Of a stretch of DNA of 16,712 nucleotides, positions 8,721 through 16,711 are shown in pieces. The stretch's first letter is position 1. Each line of letters begins with the position of its first letter. Below the pieces are notes generated by a model that was not told the origin of the DNA, did not search any database, and saw only the letters and a program-made list of their open reading frames with translations. A program made the translations under genes and the position numbers. This DNA is from JABCPO02 sp963542845 (GTDB lineage Bacteria; Bacillota; Clostridia; TANB77; CAG-508). The stretch lies in assembly GCA_963542845.1 (NCBI GenBank), contig CAUTZA010000014.1, positions 1-16,712 of the forward strand. The letters are read 5' to 3'.

Positions 8721-8757
8721 TTGAGTATGGTATAAATAAGTAGAAGGAGAAAAATAT

Positions 8758-10438
8758 ATGGAAGATATTAATATAAATGAACTGAAGAATTTGAATAATT
8801 ATTGGATAGAAAATGTTAGTGATAGTGAAAAGAATGAACTTGAAGGATTATCTGATAAAGAAATAATAGATAGATATTATACAGAATTAGAATTTGGTAC
8901 AGCAGGACTTCGTGGAGTTATGGAACTTGGACAAAATAGAATGAATGTATATACAGTATCAAGAGCAACACAAGCTATTTCTGAGTATATATTAAAAAGA
9001 GGGAAGGAGAAAAGAGGTGTTGCGATACTTTATGATACAAGAAATAATTCAAGAAAGTTTGCAGAAGCAACAGCAAGAGTGCTAATTGCAAATGGTATAA
9101 AAGTATATCTTTTTGATAGATATAGGCCGGTACCTGTATTATCTTTTTCAACAAGAGACTTAAATGCTTTTATGGGAATAATGATAACAGCAAGTCATAA
9201 TCCTAAAGAATATAATGGGTATAAGGTGTTTGATGAAACAGGACTTCAAATAGGTAAAAAAGTTGCAGATGAAGTTATGGAAAATATTAATAATATTAAT
9301 ATTTTTAATGGAGTAAAGAAGATTTCAGAAGAAGAATTTAATAATATGATTGAAAAAGGGAATTCATTACTTGAAATCGTAGGAGAAAAACAAGAAAGAA
9401 AATATTTAGATATATTAAAAACAAGAATACTTAATGATAAAGAAATAGAAGAAGCAAAGAAAAATATTAAAGTTGTATATACACCACTTCATGGAACAGG
9501 AGATTTAGTAGTAAATAGGATTCTTAAAGAACTTGGATATGAAAATATAATTAGTGTTAAAGAACAACAAGTAGTAGATGGAGTATTTGGAACAGTAAAA
9601 TCACCAAATCCAGAAAATGTTGAAGCATTTGAAATGGCACTAAAACTTGCAGATGAAAAAGGAGCAGATGTATGTATAGGTACAGATCCAGACTGTGATA
9701 GATTAGGTGTATTGGTAAGAAAAAATGGTAAGTTTAAACCGCTTACAGGAAATCAAATTGGTATTTTAATGGTTGAATATATATTAAGCCAAATGAAAGA
9801 AAAAAATATATTAAAAAATAATTATTATGTATCTACAAGTATAGTGTCTACAAATCTTACAAAAAAAATAGCTAAAGAATATGGAATTAATTATTATGAA
9901 ACATTAACAGGATTTAAAAATATATGTAGTGCAAGTATTGATGAAAGCGAAGAATTTTTATTTGGTTTTGAAGAAAGTTTCCGGATATCTATATGGAAAT
10001 CATGCAAGAGACAAAGACGGTGTTGTGGCATCAATGTTAATGCTTGAAATAATTGCATATTATAGTATGAAGAATAAGGATCTTTTTGATGTATTAGAAG
10101 ATATATATGAAAAATATGGATATTATTTAGAAATAGGTGAAAGTATAGTGCTTAAAGGAATTGAAGGTAAGGAAAAGATTACGAATAAGATGGATACCTT
10201 AAGAAAAGAAAAATTAGAAATTATTGAAGATGAAAAAGTATTAACAATTAGAGATTATGAAAAAGATGAAAAACAAAAATCAAATGTACTTTATTATGAA
10301 CTTGAAAATGATGGGTGGATTGCAGTAAGACCTTCTGGAACAGAACCAAAGATTAAATTCTATATTGGGGTTTGTTCTGAAAATATGGAAGAGGGACTTG
10401 CAAGATTAGAAAAATTAAAAAGATTTATAAAAATATAA
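8758..10438 (+). CDS. pgcA: Phosphoglucomutase / phosphomannomutase, PgcA type (one CGG +1 recoding site)
   Basis: 559 aa after skipping one C at 9981/9982, matching the long PgcA type. It interconverts glucose-6-P and glucose-1-P through a phosphoserine enzyme. Order of motifs: EFGTAGLRGVM near residue 50; catalytic TASHNPKEYNGYK, whose serine is phosphorylated; metal-binding GTDPDCDRLGV; sugar-recognition FEESFGYLYGNHARDKDGV; phosphate-binding RPSGTEPKIKFY. The recoded residue is Gly409 inside the conserved EESFG motif, so without recoding the protein would lose the sugar-recognition completion and domain 4. Zero-frame reading ends at TGA 10045. Start supported by AAGGAGA at 8744-8750. The product glucose-1-P is the likely substrate of the pyrophosphorylase upstream. 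Confidence 0.95.
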
Positions 10439-10546
10439 AAAAATAAAAAAAATATAATGTAAACTTCTAAAATATGCAAATAATTTTAAAATACATTGAA
10501 TGTGTTAAAAATAAAGGAAAAAGATATAAAAATAGGAAAAGGAAAG

Positions 10547-10567
10547 TTATCCACATAGTTATCCACA
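10547..10567 (+). promoter_or_regulatory. Pair of perfect DnaA boxes
   Basis: TTATCCACA occurs at 10547-10555 and again at 10559-10567, same strand, 12 nt centre to centre. Both match the DnaA consensus exactly. A long A/T-rich tract follows, as at bacterial origins. No dnaA, dnaN or rpmH is in the window. Confidence 0.7.
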
Positions 10568-10793
10568 ATTTCCACTAAAAAGTAAACTGAAATTATGTAA
10601 TTTAAGAGAAAAAAAAGGCCAAAAATGCTTAAAAATGTAATTTAATATTAAAAAATGCGAAAAAAAGTAATAAAGAGTATACATAAAAGTATATTTGGTA
10701 TATTTCTATAATATTAAAAATAAATATTAAAAAATAAAAAAAGTATAAAAAAGTTTTTTTAAGAATATAAAAAAATAAAAAAAGTTAATAAGA

Positions 10794-10836
10794 AAAGAAA
10801 TGTAATATTTATGATAATTATGTTTCTTTTTTTTTA
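10794..10836 (+). terminator. Probable rho-independent terminator
   Basis: AAAGAAATGTAAT (10794-10806) pairs with ATTATGTTTCTTT (10817-10829; two G-U pairs), followed by T to 10835. It may end the pgcA transcript or an unseen RNA from the gap, or act as an attenuator ahead of the gene at 10887. Confidence 0.55.
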
Positions 10837-10853
10837 TGGGTGTGATATATATA

Positions 10854-10862
10854 TGATATATT
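10854..10862 (+). promoter_or_regulatory. Possible extended -10 promoter
   Basis: TGATATATT (TG at 10854-10855, -10 TATATT at 10857-10862) lies after the terminator and 25 nt before the zinc-ribbon gene. No good -35 is seen at 17 nt. In such AT-rich DNA this is weak evidence. Confidence 0.3.
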
Positions 10863-10886
10863 GTATCTTTAAGGAGGAATTAATTT

Positions 10887-11174
10887 ATGGAAGCAAAGAA
10901 ATGTTTAAGATGTGGGATATTCCACTTAGGAACTGAAGATGTTTGTAAAACTTGTAAAGAAAGTGATATGAAAGATATAGCAAAATTAAATTCATTTATG
11001 GATTATAATGGATTAGAATTTAGTGAATTAAAAGAAAAGGAAGCTTTTGATAAGGTTGTTTTTGAACTTGGAATGAGCTCTGAAAAAATAACACGTTATA
11101 TGAATACATATATAAAAGATGAAGTGTATGGGGAAAATGATATAAAGAAAAATGAAGAAAGTGAGATTATATAA
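10887..11174 (+). CDS. Small zinc-ribbon protein, function unknown
   Basis: 95 aa. Two CxxC pairs, Cys6/Cys9 and Cys20/Cys23, form a likely zinc ribbon at the N-terminus. The rest is acidic and helical, with FDKVVFELGMSSEKITRYM resembling a small helix-turn-helix-like segment. The layout recalls the YvyF-like zinc-finger proteins of Firmicutes, but the resemblance is only general and I do not assign a function. A strong AAGGAGG ribosome binding site precedes it. Its TAA overlaps the tyrS ATG by one base (TAATG), so it is probably co-transcribed and translationally coupled with tyrS. No CGG codon. Confidence 0.85.
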   Translation: MEAKKCLRCGIFHLGTEDVCKTCKESDMKDIAKLNSFMDYNGLEFSELKEKEAFDKVVFELGMSSEKITRYMNTYIKDEVYGENDIKKNEESEII

Positions 11175-12381
11175 TGACAGTTATTGAAGAGTTAAGAAAA
11201 AGAGGATTAGTAGAACAGATTATTTTTGAAGAAGATCTAGCTGAAAAATTAGAAAATGAAAAAATAACATTCTATTTAGGAATAGACCCAACTGCAGATA
11301 GCTTACATGTTGGACACTTAGTGTCTATAAATGTGGCAAAAATTCTTCAAAAATATGGACATAAACCACTTATACTAGTAGGTGGAGCAACAGGAGAAAT
11401 AGGAGACCCATCACGGAAAAACAGAGCTTAGAAAAATGCTTACTAAGGAAGACTTAGATAAAAATGTGGCAGCTCTTACAGCACAACTTAAAAAACTTCT
11501 TGATTTTGAAGGAGAAAATGGGGCTGAAGTGGTAAATAATGCGGATTGGACAAATAATAGAACATATATAGATTTCTTAAGAGATGTAGGAGTTCACTAT
11601 AATGTAAATATGATGACTAAGGCAGAATGTTATGCGGCAAGATTAAAAGAAGGACTTACATTTTTAGAACTTCGGATATATGCTTGTACAAGGAAATGAC
11701 TTTAAACACCTATATGAAACAAGAAATTGTGTATTAGAAATAGGTGGAAATGATCAATGGTCAAATATAATATCAGGGGTTGATCTTGTTAGAAAAACAT
11801 CACAAGAAAAAGTATTTGCAATTGCAGTAAAATTAATTACAAATAAAGATGGTAAGAAAAGGGGAAAAACAGAAAAAGGTGCATTATGGTTAAGTGCTGA
11901 AAAATTAACACCATTTGAATTTTTCCAATACTTAAGAAATATTGATGATGAAGATATTGAAAAAGTATATAAGATGGTATCTGTAACAGATATTAATGAA
12001 ATAGAGAAAACAATCCAAGAGGAAACAAATCCAAATATTCTTAAAGAAAAATTAGCATATGATATAACAAAAAGAGTACATGGAAAAGAAGAAGCGGATA
12101 AAGCATTAAATACTGCAAGAGAAATATTCTCAGGAAAGATAAACACAGAAGCATTACCAGTAGTTAAAGTAACTATTGGAGATAACATGCTTGATGTATG
12201 TATAAATGCAGGATTTGGTAAATCAAGAGGAGATATAAAAAAACTAATAGCTTCAAACAGTATAACTTTAGGAGAAAAAGTTTTAGAAATAGGGAAGTTA
12301 GTAGAAGAAAAAGATCTTGAAGAAGGAAATAATATACTAAAGAAAGGTAAAAAAGTAATAGTAAAGCTTGAAAAAGAATAA
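11174..12381 (+). CDS. tyrS: Tyrosine--tRNA ligase (two CGG +1 recoding sites)
   Basis: 401 aa after skipping C11414 and C11673; the family is 400-420. Class I synthetase that activates tyrosine with ATP and loads tRNA-Tyr. Motifs: HIGH-type HVGH (residues 45-48) in DPTADSLHVGH; GGATGEIGDPSGKTE; VQGNDFKHLYE; IGGNDQWSNI; KMSKS-equivalent KRGKTE (228-233); and a C-terminal S4 RNA-binding domain around GKSRGDIKKLI. The recoded glycines are 81 (GDPSGK) and 167 (LELGYMLVQ). In the zero frame, stops come at TAG 11429 and, for the second segment, TGA 11697. It starts inside the stop of the zinc-ribbon gene, with only a weak GAAAGTGAG upstream, which fits translational coupling. Confidence 0.96.
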
Positions 12382-12385
12382 AAAA

Positions 12386-14548
12386 ATGAAAGCAGTAACA
12401 TTTAAGATTATAGCAATAATAACTTTGATAACAATGTTATTATCGATTATAGCAAATATATATATTGTAAATGCGGCAGAAAGGCTAAGTCCTAGAGAAA
12501 CAACAAGAGACTTAGAAAGGGTAAGGGCATTTTATCCAAGCATTGCAAGGAAAGTAGACGAACTTAAGAAAAGACACCCAAATTGGAAGTTTGAGTTTGT
12601 AAATACAGGATATACATTTGAACAAATGACAAGAGCACAGTTTGGTGAAGGAAGAGGACTTAATAATAGTTATGCACCTATAAACTTAATAGAAAGTTAT
12701 GGTGGAAAATATTTTTCAGATGCTTGGATTGACCAGGCAAGAGCACATTTAGGGTTTGATGCAAATACTGCAGCAAAAAGGTGGCAAGCACCTTCATTAA
12801 ATGCAATCAAATATATGATGGATCCTAGAACATATTTAAATGAAAATAATATATTTACATTTATGTCATTACAAGGAAGTAGCAAGTTTGGTGAAGGAAA
12901 AAGTAAGGAAATAGTTGCATCAGTTTTAGCAGGAACTAAAAATGCAGGAAGAGAATCAGCAGTATACAATGTCTCTAGAGATGTTGATATAGACCTTTTA
13001 GAACTTGCAACAAAGCTAAAGCAAGAAGGTGGGTTAGAACCACAACTTGGGATAGATGCATATAATCCACTTAATATAGGAGCAACAGGCCATCGGTACT
13101 AATGATGTAATTACAAAAGGGCTTAATTATGCAAAAGAAAGAGGCTGGGATACATTTGAAAAAGGTTTAAAAGGTGGAGCAGAAGTAATTAAAAAATACT
13201 ATATTGGTAATAGACAAGATACAAAATATTTTATGAAGTTTAATGTTCTAAACAACTCTATATATCACCAATATATGCAAAATATTACCGCACCAATTGC
13301 TGAAGGAAAATCATTAAAAAATGCATATGCAAAACATGATCCGAATTTAGATGGAGAATACCTATTTAAAATACCATTATTTTATGATATGCCAAGTAAT
13401 GACACGCCAAGTCCTGATAATGATGATAAGTATAATGCAACAGTAATTATAAGTGAAGGAGTAAGAGTAAGAGCGGATTCTACAAGAAATAGTGACAAGG
13501 TAAAAGTACTTAGCTTTGGACAAATGTTTGAAGCATTTGAAAAGGTAGAAAATAGCAAAGATCCTGAGTTTGTATGGTATAGGGTAAGAGTAGGAAATCA
13601 ATATGGATATATACCATATTATAGGACTAGTAACCCAAGTAATAAGTTTTTTGAAATAAAAAATATAGCAAATACTACAGAGGTTGAAGGTGAACAAGGA
13701 AAAACCGAAAATCCTAATAAGCCAAAAACAGAAGAAAACTCAAAATATCAGTATGTGGAAGATAAGGATGTAACATATCCAATATATGCAGTAGTTAATG
13801 TGCAATCTGTGCTAAGATTTAGAGATAATCCAGGAATAACAGGAACAAATATAATAGGAACAATAGAAAATGATAAGACTATAAAAGTTGTTGAAAAAGC
13901 AGGAGAAAAAGATCGGATATGTATGGTATAAGATTGAATATGATGGAAAAACAGGATATGTATCTAGAAATGCAATAGGAAATCTTTTAGATATAAACTT
14001 TAAGTTTATAGTAAAAGATGGACTTCCAAAAAAACTTTTTGAAGAAACAAAAACAGAAGAAAATAGCTATATAGTTTCAGAAAGCGAAACTAAGGGAATA
14101 AATGTTTCAGGAAAATTAAAAAATAAGGTTAGAATAAAAGATGGAGATATGTATCTTGCATGGGATATTGATATTGCTGAAATGAAAAAACAAAATCCAG
14201 AGATTATAGAATATAATGAAGGAATTGAACAGGCAAAACAAGGAATAGGAATGATTGCTACAAACTATAATACTGGAAATATTGCAAAATTAAAAAATGG
14301 AGAATTTGTAAAGATTATAAGAAAAGGAGATATGTCTAAAGACCGGAAAAATTGGGATATCAGATATAATTATTGCAATTCAAAAATTGAATAAAGATAT
14401 TGAAATTGATGAAGAACAAAAAGTAGCATCATTTGTACAATTACAAAATGACAGAAATACTTTAAAGAACAAAGAATTTGATGTTACATGTGTTTCTAAC
14501 ATTGTGTATGCTGTAGGAAAACAAATAGAGCAAAAATATCAACAATAA
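12386..14548 (+). CDS. Secreted cell-wall hydrolase with SH3b domains and a dockerin-like loop (three CGG +1 recoding sites)
   Basis: About 719 aa after skipping C13094, C13914 and C14344. A hydrophobic signal segment (FKIIAIITLITMLLSIIANIYIV) is followed by an AA site, so export is expected. Residues about 40-310 look like a glucosaminidase-type peptidoglycan hydrolase (WKFEFVNTGYTFEQM, YLNENNIFTFMSLQ, YNPLNIGATG). Two SH3b-like wall-binding domains follow (about 350-430 and 460-535), then a C-terminal region with a dockerin-like calcium loop KGDMSKDGKIGISDIIIAIQKL. Recoded glycines are 237 (ATGHGTND), 510 (EKDGYVWYKI) and 653 (KDGKIG). The start is uncertain: TTG at 12368 would add KKNKK and overlap tyrS; ATG 12386 lies 4 nt after the tyrS stop. 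Neither has a strong RBS. Confidence 0.85.
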
Positions 14549-14591
14549 TATAAAAAGACTCTATACTTTTTAAGTGGGGGTGTAAAATTAT

Positions 14592-14635
14592 AAAAAGATA
14601 TTTAAAATGTATAGACATTTAAATATCTTTTTTGC
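14592..14635 (+). terminator. Rho-independent terminator
   Basis: AAAAAGATATTTAAAATGT (14592-14610) pairs with ACATTTAAATATCTTTTT (14615-14632, one bulged A), then T. It lies 44 nt after the hydrolase stop and ends the zinc-ribbon/tyrS/hydrolase unit. Confidence 0.8.
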
Positions 14636-14732
14636 ATTATTATTAAGTTTTTGTATAAATTATTACAATAACTAGAAAAATGTATTACTATTATAAGTAA
14701 GATAAAAATGCAATTGGGCATAAGAGGTGTAT

Positions 14733-16069
14733 ATGAAAATTTTAATGTTGTCATGGGAATATCCACCAAGAATAGTTGGTGGTATTGCTCGTGTAGTAGG
14801 AGAGCTATCAAAAAGGCTAGCAATGGAAGGGCATGATGTTACAGTTGTAACATATAGAGAAGAAAACATGCCATATTATATGAAAGAAGAAAGCGGTGTA
14901 AAGGTATATTGTGTAGATAACTATATGATAAGACCTAATAATTTTATAGAATGGATAATGCAACTTAATTTTAATATGGTAGCAAAAGTTAATGAACTTA
15001 TACTAAAAGGTGAAAAGTTTGATGTAATACATGCACATGATTGGCTTGTTGCATATGCTGCAAAAAGTATAAAAGAAAGTACAAAAATACCAATGATTGC
15101 AACAATACATGCTACAGAAAGTGGTAGAAATTCTGGTATTAATACTGAAACACAAAGATATATAAACGATACTGAATGGATGCTTACATATGAAGCAAGT
15201 AAGGTTATTGTTAATAGTAATTTTATGAAAGGTGAAGTTCAAAGACTTTTTGGACTAGACTATAATAAGATAGATGTTATACCAAATGGAATAGATATTG
15301 ATAAATTTGATGGAATTGTTAGAAACTATAATTTTAGAAGAAATTACGCTAAAGATAATGAAAAAATCATATTTACTATTGGAAGATTGGTATATGAAAA
15401 GGGAATTCAACACCTATTATATGCAATGCCTAAGATTATCCAAAACTATAATGATGTAAAACTTGTAATTGCAGGAAAACGGCCGGAATGATGGATAATC
15501 TAAAAGAAATAGCAAGAAATTTAAATATAGAAGAAAAAGTATATTTTGTAGGATACCTAGCAGGAAAAGAAGTACAAAAAATGTATAAGGCAGCAGATGT
15601 TGCAGTTTTCCCAAGTACATATGAACCTTTTCGGAATAGTTGCATTAGAAGGAATGCTTCGGAGAAATCCCAGTTGTTGTATCAGATGTTGGTGGACTTG
15701 ATGAAATAGTAGAACACCGGAAAAACAGGATTAAAATCATATGCAGGTAATGCAAATTCAATAGCAGATTCAGTACTTAAGATACTTTATGACTATAATC
15801 TAGCAGATAATTTAATAGAAAATGCTAGAAAAGAAGTTGTACAAAAATATAATTGGAAAGTAATTGCTATGAGTACATTAAATTCATATAAGGCAATACA
15901 AAAACTAGAAGTTAAAGAAAAATCAAATATTGTAAGTATAAAAGAACTTGAAGAAAAAAGAAAAGAAACAAATGATGTTAAAGATGAAAATGATATCACT
16001 TCAAGCTTATTAAATGATGTTACAAGATTACTTAAATTTAATGATAGAAACAAACTTTTCAATATGTAA
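14733..16069 (+). CDS. GT4-family glycosyltransferase, glycogen-synthase-like (five CGG +1 recoding sites)
   Basis: 443 aa after skipping five Cs. N-terminal GT-B fold signature SWEYPPRIVGGIARVVGELS, then DVIHAHDW and PNGID; the C-terminal donor-binding half has IGRLVYEKGIQHLL, IAGKGGMMDNLKE, and the E-x7-E motif EPFGIVALE (Glu297, Glu305), followed by EHGKTGL. Family members transfer a sugar from a nucleotide sugar with retention; the acceptor is unknown. Recoded glycines are 250, 251, 300, 309 and 328, most in donor-binding motifs. At 15480-15487 two recoding sites stand back to back. A helical tail rich in Lys/Glu follows residue 390. I chose ATG 14733 over GTG 14727 because AGAGG (14723-14727) then sits 5 nt away. 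The UDP-sugar genes upstream could supply its donor. Confidence 0.9.
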
Positions 16070-16181
16070 AATAATATATACAATTAAAAAGTTTAAATTA
16101 AAAACTATAAAAAATGTAAAACAAGAATTTAAAATAAAGATGAAAAAGGAAAATAAGAATAAAAATAGAAAGAGATAGAAA

Positions 16182-16532
16182 ATGATAAATATTTATGATG
16201 ATGTTAATAACTTAGTTTCAAACTTAAAAAAACATGAACTAACAGTTAATTTTAAAGAAATAAGAAAAAAATTAAAAGAAGAAAATGAGGAATTATTTAA
16301 AAAAATAGAAGAGTTTCAAAAATTAAACATTGAAATTAATACAAAAATGTTGATGGAAGGGAATGTAGAAGAAGAACAACAAAATAAGTCTAAAGAAATG
16401 TATGATGAACTTGTAAAAGAACCATTAGTATTAGAATATTTTGAAAAAGAACTTGCACTTAACAAAATGCTTGAAGATGTTAATTCAATATTTATGAATG
16501 GTGTAAGAGATATATATTCAGAAGAAGCATAA
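16182..16532 (+). CDS. YlbF/YmcA-family protein
   Basis: 116 aa, nearly all helical. The pattern matches the YlbF (DUF964) family: an N-terminal IYDDVNNLVSNLKKHE, a charged helical middle (EEFQKLNIEINTKMLMEG), and the family's end block KEPLVLEYFEKELALNKMLEDVNSIF. In Bacillus, YlbF with YmcA and YaaT forms a complex that modulates RNase Y, competence and sporulation; whether this paralogue does so is unknown. RBS is weak (AAAGAGA, 16169-16175). It has no CGG codon. It follows the glycosyltransferase by 112 nt and is closed by a terminator. Confidence 0.85.
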   Translation: MINIYDDVNNLVSNLKKHELTVNFKEIRKKLKEENEELFKKIEEFQKLNIEINTKMLMEGNVEEEQQNKSKEMYDELVKEPLVLEYFEKELALNKMLEDVNSIFMNGVRDIYSEEA

Positions 16533-16539
16533 ACAAAAA

Positions 16540-16590
16540 AAGAATACATGTATAACAATTTAATTACTGTTATTATATGTATTCTTTAAT
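16540..16590. terminator. Bidirectional rho-independent terminator between convergent genes
   Basis: AAGAATACAT (16540-16549) pairs with ATGTATTCTT (16577-16586), extended by an inner ATAACA/TGTTAT stem, with an A run on the left and T-rich sequence on the right. The A run becomes the U tail for minus-strand transcription, so it can serve both the YlbF gene and the minus-strand gene. Confidence 0.8.
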
Positions 16591-16711
16591 TTAATTTTGT
16601 TTTCTTTTCTTTTATTTGCTTTTCTATTAAATCCCAACCTTTAATATTGTATCCATCTCTTATAATTTCATCTGTATACCATTTTAAAATATTATCACTT
16701 ATCATATTCAA
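16586..16711 (-). CDS. 3' end of an uncharacterised minus-strand gene
   Basis: On the minus strand a frame is open from the window edge to TAA at 16588-16586. It reads MISDNILKWYTDEIIRDGY, then NIKGWDLIEKQIKEKKTKLN, starting at an ATG at 16705-16703, but the frame is also open upstream of that ATG to the edge. The codon choice looks coding (Trp, Gly and Asp residues in a hydrophilic helical pattern), and the stop falls in the arm of the terminator, as expected of a real gene end. I do not recognise the family. Confidence 0.55.
   Translation of the reverse strand: MNMISDNILKWYTDEIIRDGYNIKGWDLIEKQIKEKKTKLN

Larger units (their letters stand above)
10439..10886. other. 448-nt gene-free, extremely AT-rich region
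   Basis: No reading frame with a credible start and codon pattern on either strand. The region holds two DnaA boxes (10547-10567), then about 220 nt dominated by A and T runs, then a terminator (10794-10836) and a weak promoter before the gene at 10887. No T-box sequence was seen although tyrS lies downstream. It could be a replication-related or DnaA-binding site, or a plain long intergenic region. Confidence 0.6.

Noticed and set aside
10439..10886. A tyrosine T-box riboswitch upstream of the tyrS unit
   Set aside because: No T-box consensus (TGGNACCGCG type) and no stem I/specifier structure were seen; only a simple terminator hairpin is present.
12368..12385. TTG at 12368 as start of the cell-wall hydrolase
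   Set aside because: It would overlap tyrS by 14 nt and lacks a clear ribosome binding site; ATG 12386 is just after the tyrS stop. The choice is not firm.
1437..15721. The frameshifts as random sequencing or assembly errors, or as pseudogenes
   Set aside because: All 19 have the same form (C before a Gly GGN codon, always zero-frame CGG), no other indel type occurs, off-frame CGGs are harmless, and the affected genes are essential (tyrS) or otherwise intact. A raw-read check is still worth doing.
1437..15721. CGG simply reassigned as a three-base codon to another amino acid
   Set aside because: Reading CGG as any three-base codon leaves the downstream sequence out of frame and soon hits a stop. 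Only loss of one base restores each protein.
78..16069. UGA read as tryptophan
   Set aside because: The visible tRNA-Trp has anticodon CCA, tryptophans use TGG, and no reconstructed gene has an in-frame TGA. Genes end in TAA (one in TAG), which is ordinary for such AT-rich DNA.
1707..16558. Long minus-strand open frames opposite ruvB, polA, tyrS, the hydrolase and the glycosyltransferase
   Set aside because: They mirror real genes, are rich in Leu/Phe/Ser/Ile as expected of complements of A-rich coding DNA, lack ribosome binding sites and match no family.
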